In this document: piece by piece, positions 15,995 to 25,466 of the stretch
Numbering within the stretch: the first letter of the stretch is position 1
How the letters are laid out: every line of letters begins with the position of its first letter
DNA from: UBA2357 sp041916775
GTDB taxonomy: Bacteria > Pseudomonadota > Gammaproteobacteria > Burkholderiales > Rhodocyclaceae
Direction: 5' to 3'
NCBI GenBank assembly: GCA_041916775.1
Contig: JAYRYZ010000024.1
Coordinates: 1-64,000, forward strand
Length of the DNA stretch: 64,000 nucleotides
Translations under genes and position numbers: made by a program
The notes under the pieces: model-generated
Told to the model about the DNA's origin: nothing
Databases searched by the model: none
The model's input: the letters and a program-made list of their open reading frames with translations, nothing else

Positions 15995-18019
15995 ATGCAG
16001 ATCTCACTTGGTATCGATACCGGCGGAACCTTCACCGACGCCGTGCTGGTGGACGCGACGCAAACGGTGATCGCCGCCGCCAAGAGCCTCACGACCCGAT
16101 ACGATCTCGCGGTAGGCATTGCGCAGTCCCTCGCCAGGCTGCCCGCTGACGCGCTCGCGCAGGTCGCGCTGGTGTCGTTGTCGACGACGCTCACCACCAA
16201 CTCGGTCGTCGAGGGCAAGGGCTCGCCTGTGTGCGCACTGCTGATTGGCTACGACGCGAAGCAGGTGGAGACGAGCGGCCTCGTCGGCCTGCTCGGCCAG
16301 GAGGGCATCGTCACGATCGCAGGCGGGCACGACGCACAGGGCAACGAAGCGGTGCCGCTCGACGAGGCCGCGCTCACCGAGGCAGTGCTGCGCCAACGCG
16401 ACAAGGTGTCGGCGTTCGCGATCTCCGCAAGCTTCAGCGTGCGCAATCCGGGCCACGAGTTGCGCGCACGCGAGATCGTCGAAGCGCTTTCGCATCGTCC
16501 GGTCACCTGCGGACATGAGCTCGCATCCTCGTTGGGTGCGCCGCGGCGCGCGATGACGGTGGCGCTCAACGCGCGCATGATTGCGCATGTGCGCGCACTG
16601 CTCGAATCGGTACGCGGCCTGCTCGCGGAACGTGGCATCCGCGCCCCGTTGATGATCGTGAAGGGCGATGGTTCGCTGATCAACGCCGACAGCGCACTGC
16701 GCCGCCCGGTGGGCACGGTGCTCTCCGGACCCGCCGCGAGCGTGGTCGGCGCCTGTGCGTTGAGCGGGTTGGAGAACGCGATCGTCGCCGACATGGGCGG
16801 CACCACCACCGACATTGCGGTGGTGCGCAACGGCCGCCCGGAGCTCAGTTTCGACGGTGCGCTGATCGGTGACTGGCGGCCGATGGTCGAGGCGCTGAAG
16901 GTGTACTCGGTGGGTCTGGGCGGCGATAGCGAGGTGCGCTTCAGCGGTGGCGAAGGCATCGCGATCGGGCCACGCCGAGTGATCCCCATGAGCCTGCTTG
17001 CATCCGAACATCCGGAGGTGCTGCCGGTACTCGAGCGACAGCTGAAGGGCTCGCCGAACGGCAGCCACCTCAAGTTCGTGCAGCGCCTGCACCACGACGA
17101 CACGCTGCTTGCCTGCCTCCCCGACGACGAGCGTGAGGCCTGGGACGCACTTGGCAAGGGACCGATCGACATCGAGCGCGCCAATCTGGAGAGCCGCCGC
17201 CTCGCACGCAGCCTGGCGCGGCTGGAACGCAAGGGGCTGGCGATCTACAGCGGCTTCACGCCCACCGACGCCGCGCACGTGCTGGGACTTTCCGACCACT
17301 GGAGCGTGACAGGTGCGCGCCTCGCCGCCTGCATTTGGGCGCGCCAGATGCGCAGGCTTTACGGCTGCGGCACCTGGCCGGAGGGCGACCCGGTGGCGCC
17401 CGCGCAGGAGGTGTTCGACAACGTCGCCGCGGCTATCAGCCTCAAGCTCGTGGAGGCGGGACTCAACGACGAGGGCCGCTTCGGCGAGGCGCAGAGCGGC
17501 AAGCTCGCGCGCATGCTGACCGGCATGATCCTTGATCACCACAAGACCCCGACGCGCACGCCGGTATTCCGCATGCATTTCGACGCAAGCGTGCCAGTGG
17601 TCGCGGTCGGCGGCCCAGCGGCAAGCCACTATCCGGAGGTGGCGCGGCGCCTCGGCCTCAGCCTGCGCCTGCCGCAACATGCCGAGGTTGCGAACGCCGT
17701 CGGTGCGGTAATGGGCGAGGTGTCGCAGCGTGTGCATCTCACCGTCGCCCAGCCCTCGCGCGGCACCTTCCGCGTGTTCACCCGCTCCGGGCCAAGAGAC
17801 TTCCGCGGCCTGGAAGAGGCCTTCGCCGCGGCGCGCGAACTGGCGGCGGAGGAGGCCACTGCGCTTGCGCTGGAGGCGGGTGCCGACGCCCCTGTCGTGC
17901 GCTTCGAGAGCGACGAGAACGTCGTCACCAACGAGATCGACGGCGACCTCTTCTTCGAGGCGCGCATCACCGCAATCGCCTCCGGGCCTCCGAGGCGCGT
18001 GGCGATGGCGACCGCATGA
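15995..18019 (+). CDS. Hydantoinase/oxoprolinase family protein (HyuA type)
   Basis: ATP-dependent ring-opening enzyme family that includes N-methylhydantoinase A, 5-oxoprolinase and acetone/acetophenone carboxylase subunits. The substrate is not predictable here. The 674-residue protein begins ISLGIDTGGTFTDAVLVD (N-terminal hydant_A_N nucleotide-binding motif) and has the second ATPase-fold motif VADMGGTTTDIAVVRNG near residue 265. No HyuB partner is adjacent. ATG 15995 has GAAGG eight bases upstream and is preferred over GTG 15986. The stop overlaps the ferredoxin-like gene by four bases. The pair interrupts the usual ntrX-trkA adjacency. Confidence 0.82.
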   Translation: MQISLGIDTGGTFTDAVLVDATQTVIAAAKSLTTRYDLAVGIAQSLARLPADALAQVALVSLSTTLTTNSVVEGKGSPVCALLIGYDAKQVETSGLVGLLGQEGIVTIAGGHDAQGNEAVPLDEAALTEAVLRQRDKVSAFAISASFSVRNPGHELRAREIVEALSHRPVTCGHELASSLGAPRRAMTVALNARMIAHVRALLESVRGLLAERGIRAPLMIVKGDGSLINADSALRRPVGTVLSGPAASVVGACALSGLENAIVADMGGTTTDIAVVRNGRPELSFDGALIGDWRPMVEALKVYSVGLGGDSEVRFSGGEGIAIGPRRVIPMSLLASEHPEVLPVLERQLKGSPNGSHLKFVQRLHHDDTLLACLPDDEREAWDALGKGPIDIERANLESRRLARSLARLERKGLAIYSGFTPTDAAHVLGLSDHWSVTGARLAACIWARQMRRLYGCGTWPEGDPVAPAQEVFDNVAAAISLKLVEAGLNDEGRFGEAQSGKLARMLTGMILDHHKTPTRTPVFRMHFDASVPVVAVGGPAASHYPEVARRLGLSLRLPQHAEVANAVGAVMGEVSQRVHLTVAQPSRGTFRVFTRSGPRDFRGLEEAFAAARELAAEEATALALEAGADAPVVRFESDENVVTNEIDGDLFFEARITAIASGPPRRVAMATA

Positions 18020-18759
18020 GCGGCATCGGCGGCCGCGGCACCGACAAGCTCGAAGCGCTGGGCACCGAGCTGCGCACGCACGGCCTGCATGTGCTCGGAC
18101 GCGTCGCCGCCGAGTCCGACGATGCACTGCCGCCCCTCGCGGAGGGTCGATCGGTCGCGGTGATCGTGCTCGTGGGCAACATCGGCTCCTCGCTCTGGGA
18201 AGCATTTCACGCCTCGCCCGAACATGCCGATGGCGCGCCGGATCCTCTGGACCGCTGGAGCATGCGCGTCGCCAGCAGTGTCGCGAGCACGCATGGCGCA
18301 GCACCGTACTACCCCTTCGGCGGCCCGCCGTTCCGGCCCTTCCAGCGCTGGGCACGGCGCGCAGGCGCACTCTTCCCTTCGCCACTGGGCCTCTTGATCT
18401 CGCCTGCCACCGGGTTGTGGCAGGCCTACCGTTTCGCACTCGGTTTCGCAGCAGGCACGATCGAGGTCGAGGCACCGCAGGCGGATGCATGCTCACCGTG
18501 CGAAACCTGCAGCGACCAGCCTTGCCTGTCGCGTTGCCCGGCGCAGGCCTTCGATGCCGCCGGCCATCACCTGCAGCGCTGCATCACCCACCTGCACCTG
18601 GATCCGCATGCAAGCTGCCACAGCGCCGGGTGCCTTGCACGTCTGGCCTGCCCGGTGGCGGCCGGATTGCGCTACCTGCCCGCACACCAGGCCTTTCACA
18701 TGCGCGCCTTCGTCACGGTCCATTCGCCCGAGCCGGGGCAACAGGCGACGCGCGCATAG
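18016..18759 (+). CDS. QueG-like 4Fe-4S ferredoxin protein
   Basis: Iron-sulfur protein of 247 residues, not recognised as a named enzyme. A Cys-rich block near residue 160 (CSPCETCSDQPCLSRCP) and a later block (RCITHLHLDP then CHSAGCLARLACP) have the spacing of two 4Fe-4S clusters. The layout recalls the C-terminal half of epoxyqueuosine reductase QueG. The N-terminal part lacks a clear catalytic motif. ATGA overlap with the hydantoinase gene suggests the two are co-translated and may act together, perhaps with the ferredoxin supplying electrons; this is inference. Confidence 0.7.
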   Translation: MSGIGGRGTDKLEALGTELRTHGLHVLGRVAAESDDALPPLAEGRSVAVIVLVGNIGSSLWEAFHASPEHADGAPDPLDRWSMRVASSVASTHGAAPYYPFGGPPFRPFQRWARRAGALFPSPLGLLISPATGLWQAYRFALGFAAGTIEVEAPQADACSPCETCSDQPCLSRCPAQAFDAAGHHLQRCITHLHLDPHASCHSAGCLARLACPVAAGLRYLPAHQAFHMRAFVTVHSPEPGQQATRA

Positions 18760-18798
18760 GCGTAGAATCGGCGCTCTGACAACCATGATTGCGCAACG

Positions 18799-20202
18799 GT
18801 GAAGATCATCATTCTCGGCGCCGGCCAGGTCGGCGCGTCGGTGGCGGAAAACCTGGTGTCCGAAGCCAACGACATCACCCTGGTCGATACCAGCACCGAG
18901 TACCTCGACACCCTGCGCGAGCGGCTCGAACTGCGCACCGTATGCGGCAACGGCGCCTCGCCGAGCGTGCTGCGCGACGCGGGCGCGGATGACGCCGACC
19001 TGCTCATCGCGGTGACGCAGTCCGACCAGACCAACCTGTGTGCCTGCCTGATCGGCAAGGCGCTCTTCAACCTGCCGACGCGCATCGCACGCTTGCGCTC
19101 CGGTGACTTCACCGAGCACCCTGAGCTGCTGGAAGACGACAAGTTCGCGGTGGATTTCTCGATCTGCCCGGAGCAGATCGTCACCGACTACATCCGCAGC
19201 CTGATCTCGTTCCCGGAAGCGCTGCAGGTACTCGAGTTTGCCGACGGCGCGGTGAGCCTGATTGCGGTGAAGGCCTTCGAAGGCGGGCCGCTGGTGGGGC
19301 ACCCGCTCAAGGCGCTCAAGTACCACATCCCCAACGTCGAGGTGCGCATCGCGGCGATCTACCGCAGCGGCGAGGCGATCATCCCCGAGGGCGACTCGGT
19401 GGTACTGCCCGGCGACGAGGTGTTCTGCCTCGCCGCAACGGTGCACATCCGCCAGGTGATGCGCGAGCTGCGCCGCTCCGATCAGCCGATCCGGCGCATC
19501 CTCATCGCGGGCGGTGGCAACATCGGCTTGCGCCTCGCACGCTCGATCGAGCGTGACTACAACATCAAGGTGCTGGAGAGCAGCCGCCATCGCGCCGAGT
19601 TTCTGGCATCGCACCTCGATCGCGCGCTGGTGCTGCGCGGCGACGCCACCGACGAGAAGCTGCTCGAGAACGAAGGCATCGACGAGACCGATCTCTTTGT
19701 TGCGCTCACCAACGACGATGAGGACAACATCATGTCGGCCTCGCTCGCCAAGCGCATGGGCGCGCGCCGCACGCTGGCGCTGATCAACCGCAAGTCCTAT
19801 GTCGACCTGGTGCAGGGTGGGCCGATCGACATCGCGATCTCTCCGGCGCAGGTCTCGATCGGCTCGCTGCTCGCGCATGTGCGCCGCGGTGATGTGGTGG
19901 CGGTGCACAGCCTGCGCCGCGGCGCCGCCGAGGCACTGGAGATCATCGCGCACGGCACGCCCAAGGAGTCCAAGGTCGTTGGTCGCTGTATCGACGAGAT
20001 TCGCTTGCCCAGTGGGGCGACCATCGGCGTGATCGTGCGCGAGGAGCGCAACCTGGAGGGTCGCATCCTGCGCCGTCAGGTGATCATGCCGCACCACGAC
20101 ACGGTGATCGAGCCGGAAGACCACGTGATCGTGTTCTGCACGCACAAGCGTCTGGTGCGCCAGGTCGAGAAGCTGTTCCAGGTCGGCTTCGGGTTCCTCT
20201 GA
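18799..20202 (+). CDS. trkA: Trk potassium uptake regulatory protein TrkA
   Basis: Cytoplasmic nucleotide-binding ring protein that gates the TrkH potassium channel. The 467 residues hold two RCK units, each starting with a Rossmann motif: IIILGAGQVGASVAENL at the N-terminus and ILIAGGGNIGLRLARSIE near residue 233. Each is followed by a TrkA-C domain. GTG 18799 is the start, since the nearby ATG at 18785 runs into a stop. trkH begins two bases after its stop, so the two are co-transcribed. Confidence 0.95.
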   Translation: MKIIILGAGQVGASVAENLVSEANDITLVDTSTEYLDTLRERLELRTVCGNGASPSVLRDAGADDADLLIAVTQSDQTNLCACLIGKALFNLPTRIARLRSGDFTEHPELLEDDKFAVDFSICPEQIVTDYIRSLISFPEALQVLEFADGAVSLIAVKAFEGGPLVGHPLKALKYHIPNVEVRIAAIYRSGEAIIPEGDSVVLPGDEVFCLAATVHIRQVMRELRRSDQPIRRILIAGGGNIGLRLARSIERDYNIKVLESSRHRAEFLASHLDRALVLRGDATDEKLLENEGIDETDLFVALTNDDEDNIMSASLAKRMGARRTLALINRKSYVDLVQGGPIDIAISPAQVSIGSLLAHVRRGDVVAVHSLRRGAAEALEIIAHGTPKESKVVGRCIDEIRLPSGATIGVIVREERNLEGRILRRQVIMPHHDTVIEPEDHVIVFCTHKRLVRQVEKLFQVGFGFL

Positions 20203-20204
20203 GC

Positions 20205-21668
20205 ATGCGTCGGCAGCGTTACCACCCGGTGTTGAACGCGCTGGGGCTGATCCTGGTGATGTTCGGCCTGCTGATGGGTTTCCCGCTGATCGTATCGTTG
20301 ATCCTCGATGACGGGGCCGCACTGGCGTACGACATCGCGATCGCGATCACCGTCGGCACCGGCCTCGCGCTCTGGTTCGCAACCCGCGGCAAGCGGCGCG
20401 ACCTGCGCCCGAGTGACGGCTTTCTGTTGGTGGCGCTCACCTGGATCATCACCCCCTTGTTCGGCGCAATCCCGCTGCGCGAGTACCTGCCCGAACTGAG
20501 CTTCACCGATGCCTATTTCGAGGCCGTATCTGGTCTGACGGCAACCGGCGCCACGCTGCTTACCGGTCTCGACGAGTTGCCGATCTCGATCAACCTGTGG
20601 CGCACCTTCATGCACTGGATCGGCGGCATGGGCGTCATCGTGCTGGTAGTCGCCATCCTGCCGCTGCTCGGCATCGGTGGCCGGCAGTTGTTCAAGGCCG
20701 AGGTACCGACACCGATGAAGGAGTCCAGCCTCACGCCGCGCATCGCCGAGACGGCCAAGGGGCTGTGGCTCACCTACCTGCTCCTGACGGCAGCCTGCGG
20801 CTTCAGCCTGTGGTTGGCCGGCATGAGCGGCTGGGATGCACTCATCCACAGCTTCACGGTCGCCGGCCTGGGCGGATTCTCCAACAAGGATGCTTCGCTC
20901 GGCTTCTACAACAACGTTACGATCGAGTTCATCGTCGTCTTCTTCGCGCTACTCGCGGGGCTCAACTACGCCACCCACTACCTGGCGTTGATGCGGCGCA
21001 GCGTGAGACCCTATCTGCACGACCCCGAGATCCCCTTCTATTTTGGCGTGCTGTTGTTGAGCGTCGCGCTGCTCACCGCGTTCCTGATGAGCCACGAGGC
21101 ACACGCGGACCTCGGTTCGACGCTGCGCTATGTCGCGTTCCATGTGGTGTCGATCTCCACCTCGCTCGGGCTGGCGACCTACGACTACACCCTGTGGCCG
21201 ATGTTCGCGCAGATCTGGGTGCTGTTCCTCGGCAGCTTCATCGCCTGTTCGGGCTCCACCGGCGGCGGCATCAAGATGATGCGCGCGATGATCCTCTACA
21301 AACAGGTGTATCGCGAGATCGTACGTTCGCTCCACCCGGAGGCGATCCAGCCAGTGCGCATGGGCGGCCAGCCGGTGAGCGACCACATTCTGCACGCGGT
21401 GCTGGGTTTCAGCTTCATGTACATGGTGTCCATCGTGTCGCTGACGCTGATCATGGCGGCAAGCGGGGTGGATTTGATCACCGCCTTCTCCGCGGTGGTG
21501 GCCTGCCTCAACAACACCGGCCCCGGGCTGGGTGCAGTGGGGCCGGCGTCCAACTACGCCACCCTCAACGACTTTCAGACCTGGGTGTTGGCCTTCACGA
21601 TGATCCTCGGGCGGCTCGAGATCTTCACCCTGCTGGTCGTGATGACACCGGTATTCTGGCGGCGTTGA
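20205..21668 (+). CDS. trkH: Trk potassium channel subunit TrkH
   Basis: Potassium-translocating membrane subunit that works with TrkA. The 487-residue protein has the SKT family's four pore-loop repeats, including SGLTATGATLLTGLDELP, HSFTVAGLGGFSNKD, HVVSISTSLGLATYD and VVACLNNTGPGLGAVGPA. It has about ten membrane helices. It lies two bases after trkA, with ATG 20205. The trkA-trkH pair next to ntrYX is a common betaproteobacterial order. Confidence 0.95.
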   Translation: MRRQRYHPVLNALGLILVMFGLLMGFPLIVSLILDDGAALAYDIAIAITVGTGLALWFATRGKRRDLRPSDGFLLVALTWIITPLFGAIPLREYLPELSFTDAYFEAVSGLTATGATLLTGLDELPISINLWRTFMHWIGGMGVIVLVVAILPLLGIGGRQLFKAEVPTPMKESSLTPRIAETAKGLWLTYLLLTAACGFSLWLAGMSGWDALIHSFTVAGLGGFSNKDASLGFYNNVTIEFIVVFFALLAGLNYATHYLALMRRSVRPYLHDPEIPFYFGVLLLSVALLTAFLMSHEAHADLGSTLRYVAFHVVSISTSLGLATYDYTLWPMFAQIWVLFLGSFIACSGSTGGGIKMMRAMILYKQVYREIVRSLHPEAIQPVRMGGQPVSDHILHAVLGFSFMYMVSIVSLTLIMAASGVDLITAFSAVVACLNNTGPGLGAVGPASNYATLNDFQTWVLAFTMILGRLEIFTLLVVMTPVFWRR

Positions 21669-21795
21669 GCGGAACATCGGCCGAGAACCGGACGACACCT
21701 GAACGAAGGCGGTGCCGGCGGCTACGCTCGGCAGGGCGGGCGAAAAGCGGGATAATCCCGGCTTTAGTCCAGTCTGCCACTTCAAGGACACGCCA

Positions 21796-22872
21796 GTGAC
21801 CCGCCTCAAGAACGACAGCTTCCTGCGCGCGCTGTTGCGCCAACCTACCGATCACACCCCGATGTGGCTGATGCGCCAGGCTGGTCGCTATCTGCCCGAG
21901 TATCGCGAAACGCGGCAGCGCGCCGGCAGCTTCCTCGACCTGTGCAAGAACGCCGACCTTGCCTGCGAGGTCACGCTTCAGCCCTTGGCACGCTACGACC
22001 TCGACGCTGCGATCCTCTTCTCGGATATCCTCACCGTGCCCGACGCGATGGGCCTGGGCCTGTACTTCGCCGAAGGCGAGGGGCCACGCTTCGAGCGCCC
22101 GCTGCGCGACGAGTGGGAGATCCGCAACCTCGCTGTACCTGATCCGCATGCCGAACTGCAGTACGTGATGGACGCGGTGTCCACCATCCGCAAGGCGCTG
22201 GATGGCAGCGTGCCGCTGATCGGCTTTTCCGGCAGCCCGTGGACGCTCGCGTGCTACATGGTCGAGGGCGGTTCTGGCTCGGCCTCGGACTATCGCCGCA
22301 TCAAGACGCTCGCCTACACCCGCCCGGACCTGCTGCACCACATCCTCGACGTCACCGCACGCGCGGTGACCGGCTACCTCAACGCCCAGATCGAATCCGG
22401 CGCGCAGGCGGTGATGGTGTTCGACTCCTGGGGCGGCGTGCTGTCGGAGTCCGCTTACCACACCTACTCGCTGCACTACATGCAGCAGGTGGTGGATGGC
22501 CTCATTCGCGAACGCGAGGGGCGCCGAGTACCGAGCATCGTGTTCACCAAGGGCGGTGGCCTGTGGCTGGAGTCCATCGCCGACATCGGCGCCGACGCAG
22601 TCGGCCTCGACTGGACCATGGACATCGGTCGGGCGCGTGCCCTGGTTGGCGACAAGGTGGCGCTGCAGGGCAACCTCGACCCGTCCATCCTGTTCGGCAC
22701 GCCCGAGACCATCGCCACCGAGACACGCCGCGTACTGGATGCCTTTGGTCCGCACCCAGGCCATGTATTCAACCTCGGACACGGCATCTCGCAGTTCACG
22801 CCGCCCGAGTCCGTCTCGGTGCTGGTCGACGCCGTGCGCAGTCACAGCCGGACCCTGCGCGGACTCGCCTGA
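21796..22872 (+). CDS. hemE: Uroporphyrinogen decarboxylase
   Basis: Heme-pathway enzyme that decarboxylates the four acetate side chains of uroporphyrinogen III to give coproporphyrinogen III. The 358-residue protein has the N-terminal signature PMWLMRQAGRYLPEYRETR, the substrate-binding ILFSDILTVPDAMGLGL with the catalytic Asp, and GFSGSPWTLACYMVEG. GTG 21796 is preceded by AAGGA at good spacing. The length equals the family norm. The AT-rich gap downstream contains DnaA boxes. Confidence 0.96.
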   Translation: MTRLKNDSFLRALLRQPTDHTPMWLMRQAGRYLPEYRETRQRAGSFLDLCKNADLACEVTLQPLARYDLDAAILFSDILTVPDAMGLGLYFAEGEGPRFERPLRDEWEIRNLAVPDPHAELQYVMDAVSTIRKALDGSVPLIGFSGSPWTLACYMVEGGSGSASDYRRIKTLAYTRPDLLHHILDVTARAVTGYLNAQIESGAQAVMVFDSWGGVLSESAYHTYSLHYMQQVVDGLIREREGRRVPSIVFTKGGGLWLESIADIGADAVGLDWTMDIGRARALVGDKVALQGNLDPSILFGTPETIATETRRVLDAFGPHPGHVFNLGHGISQFTPPESVSVLVDAVRSHSRTLRGLA

Positions 22873-22959
22873 TTCCGCACCGCAGAGGAGGAGAGGAGAA
22901 AATTCGGGCGGCCGCCCAGTGTGCATGTCAACACCTTAAATGCGATAAAAAGGCTTGAC

Positions 22960-22968
22960 TTATGCACA
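22960..22968 (+). promoter_or_regulatory. DnaA box TTATGCACA
   Basis: Exact match to the TTATNCACA consensus in the AT-rich hemE-priA gap. Confidence 0.6.
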
Positions 22969-23135
22969 CGACTCGGAGCGCGGGCGTTGTCAAACCTCGG
23001 CGGACGGGCCTATGCAGGCTTTATTTTAAAGCAATGATTTAAAAGACTTTTTACTTTGCACAATGTTAAGGCAAAGTGACAGAAAGGCTTGTACCGCATA
23101 GGGTTGGCAGACTTTCACCCAGGTGACTCACAAAG

Positions 23136-23158
23136 TTATCCACAGCTTTTGTGGACAA
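23136..23158. promoter_or_regulatory. Inverted pair of DnaA boxes
   Basis: TTATCCACA (23136-23144, perfect) faces TGTGGACAA (23150-23158; one mismatch when read on the minus strand), five bases apart. An inverted pair at this spacing could be bound by two DnaA molecules. It lies 113 bp upstream of priA. Confidence 0.65.
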
Positions 23159-23271
23159 GCGGGAGAGGCGCCTGAATGCAGATACTTAGTGGTTCTTTCG
23201 ATCCAGAATCTCACGAAAACTTCGCATCTTTCTGAATATAAAAGAATTATCTATTTTGGTGCGTAGCTCAA

Positions 23272-25443
23272 ATGCATATCGCGCGCGTCGCACTGCCTGT
23301 TCCAATACCGCAACTATTTGATTATTCGGCTGAACATTTATCACAAGCCGATGTAGGGCGATGCGTGCGCGTGCCGTTCGGACGCGCCGAAAAAGGTGGC
23401 GTGATCGTCGCCGTCCTCGCCGACAGCGAGGTGGATCCGGCCCGGCTCAAGCCGGTGCGCCACATCCAACGCGAGGTGTCACCGCTGCCCCCGGACTGGC
23501 TCGCGTTGGTCGGCTTCGTTGCCCGTTACTACCACGAACCGCTCGGCGAGGTCATCGCGCTCGCCCTGCCTCCCGGGCTGCGCCGCGCCGACGCGGTATC
23601 GGGCGCGGACGCCGACCCCTACGTCCGCATCTCTGAGTCGGGCCGGACGGCCGTGCAAACCCCTGGCCGCAGCAGCCGTGCGCGCGCGCTGACGACAGCA
23701 CTGGAGAAGGCAACGCCGATGCGCCGCAGCATCGCCCGTGCCTTGCCCGACGGCGCGGCGCTCGGCGACGCAATGCGCCGTGGTTGGATCGAGACCTGCC
23801 CGGCACCGGCACAGACATCACTCCCCGCAGCGCTTCGCCCGACGCTGACTGCGGAACAACATGCCGCCCTGGATGCGATCCGCCTGAACGACGGCTTCGC
23901 GCCCTGGCTGCTGCACGGCGTGACCGGGAGCGGCAAGACCGAGGTCTACCTGCGACTGGCTGAGTCTGTGATGCAAAGTGGGCGGCAAGTGCTGATGCTG
24001 GTACCGGAGATTGCGCTCACGCCACAGCTCGAAGAGCGCGTCGCGGCACGCTTTCCCGCGGCGCACGTGGTCAGCCTGCACTCCGGCCTGGGCGAGGGCG
24101 CACGCTCGCGTGGCTTCGTGCAGGCACTGGAGGGCATCGCCGACATCGTCCTCGGCACCCGCCTTGCGGTCTTCGCCCCCTTGCCGCGGTTGGGCCTGAT
24201 CCTCATCGACGAGGAGCACGATGCCTCTTACAAGCAGCAGGAGGGCGTGCGCTATTCCGCGCGTGATGTCGCGGTGTGGCGTGCGCATCAGCGCGGGGTA
24301 CCGGTGGTGCTGGGGTCGGCGACACCATCGCTGGAGACCTGGTTGCATGCACGCAATGGACGCTATCGCAGCCAGCGCCTGAGCGCACGTGCGCTGGCGG
24401 GCGCGTTGCCCACGGTGCGCTGCATCGACACGCGCCGCCAACGGCTGCTGGAGGGCATCAGCCCGCAGTTGCAGGCGGCGGTCGCGGCCCGTCTTGCACG
24501 TGGGGAGCAAAGCCTGGTGTTCCTCAACCGGCGCGGCTATGCGCCGGTGCTGTCGTGCCCTTCTTGCGGCTGGGTCAGCCACTGCCCGCACTGCTCGGCG
24601 AACCTCGTCGTGCATCTTGCCGACCAGCGCCTGCGCTGCCACCACTGCGGCTGCGACGGCGCCTTGCCGCGCGCCTGCCCGTCCTGCGGCAACCAGGATA
24701 TCCAACCCTTCGGCCGCGGTACTCAGCGCGTCGAGCAACACCTCGCGACATTGTTCCCGGAGGCACGGGTGCTGCGCGTAGACCGTGACGTGGCACGCAC
24801 CCGCGAGCAATGGAGCACGCTGCTGGAGACGATCCGGCGGCGCGAGGCCGACATCCTCGTCGGCACCCAGATGATGGCGAAGGGTCACGACTTCCCCGAC
24901 ATCACGCTGGTGGGCGTACTCGGCGCAGATGCCTCGCTTCATGCGGCCGACTTTCGTGCCCCGGAGCGTCTCTTCCAGCAGCTGATGCAGGTGGGCGGGC
25001 GTGCCGGACGGGGTCACCTGCCCGGCGAGGTGCTGATCCAGACCGAGTTTCCCGATCACCCCCTTTACCGCTGCCTGGTACGCCACGACTTCGACGCCTT
25101 CGCGACGCGCGAGATCGACGAGCGACGGGCCGCCGGATTCCCGCCGCTGAGCCACCAGGCGATGCTGCGTGCGGATGCACCGGCGCTCGACGAGGCGGTG
25201 AAGTTCCTCGCGCACGCACGTCGGCTGGCGCTGGAAGATGCGCCCGAGGGCGTGCGGGTGTTCGATCCGGTGCCGATGCGCCTCACCCGCCTCGCGCGCC
25301 GGGAGCGTGCGCAGTTGTTGGTGGAGAGCGACGCACGCGGGCACCTTCAGGCCTTCCTCGCTGCGTGGCTGCCACGCTTGCGCGCGCAGCGCCTCGCACG
25401 CGAGCTGCGCTGGCAGATCGATGTGGATCCGCTCGATGTGTGA
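23272..25443 (+). CDS. priA: Primosomal protein N' (PriA replication restart helicase)
   Basis: 3'-5' helicase that recognises stalled forks and reloads the replisome. The 723-residue protein has the 3'BD and winged-helix N-terminal region, Walker A GVTGSGKTEVYLR near residue 217, the DEEH box and a GSATPS motif. Eight cysteines bind two zincs (CPSC, CPHC, CHHC, CPSC, near residues 425-475). The C-terminal helicase lobe has VGTQMMAKGHDFP. ATG 23272 has no strong ribosome site. It is convergent with the ROK kinase gene, 23 bp from its stop. Confidence 0.95.
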   Translation: MHIARVALPVPIPQLFDYSAEHLSQADVGRCVRVPFGRAEKGGVIVAVLADSEVDPARLKPVRHIQREVSPLPPDWLALVGFVARYYHEPLGEVIALALPPGLRRADAVSGADADPYVRISESGRTAVQTPGRSSRARALTTALEKATPMRRSIARALPDGAALGDAMRRGWIETCPAPAQTSLPAALRPTLTAEQHAALDAIRLNDGFAPWLLHGVTGSGKTEVYLRLAESVMQSGRQVLMLVPEIALTPQLEERVAARFPAAHVVSLHSGLGEGARSRGFVQALEGIADIVLGTRLAVFAPLPRLGLILIDEEHDASYKQQEGVRYSARDVAVWRAHQRGVPVVLGSATPSLETWLHARNGRYRSQRLSARALAGALPTVRCIDTRRQRLLEGISPQLQAAVAARLARGEQSLVFLNRRGYAPVLSCPSCGWVSHCPHCSANLVVHLADQRLRCHHCGCDGALPRACPSCGNQDIQPFGRGTQRVEQHLATLFPEARVLRVDRDVARTREQWSTLLETIRRREADILVGTQMMAKGHDFPDITLVGVLGADASLHAADFRAPERLFQQLMQVGGRAGRGHLPGEVLIQTEFPDHPLYRCLVRHDFDAFATREIDERRAAGFPPLSHQAMLRADAPALDEAVKFLAHARRLALEDAPEGVRVFDPVPMRLTRLARRERAQLLVESDARGHLQAFLAAWLPRLRAQRLARELRWQIDVDPLDV

Positions 25444-25466
25444 AACCGTCTGGCGAGCGAGAGGCG

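Larger units (their letters stand above)
22873..23271. other. AT-rich hemE-priA gap with DnaA boxes; rival oriC candidate
   Basis: No gene is seen in these 399 bp. In a GC-rich chromosome the region is unusually AT-rich, especially 23020-23057 and 23228-23256. It carries two perfect DnaA boxes (22960-22968 and 23136-23144), an inverted box with one mismatch (23150-23158) and another near match (23054-23062). In alphaproteobacteria such as Caulobacter the origin lies beside hemE, so an origin or a DnaA-binding regulatory locus is plausible. A GC palindrome GGGCGGCCGCCC lies at about 22906-22917. Confidence 0.55.

Noticed and set aside
20121..20133. Other CACGTG-containing sites (for example in trkA and near 4174) as parS
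   Set aside because: The flanks do not match the TGTTT/AAACA arms; only the sites at 9619 and 10478 qualify.
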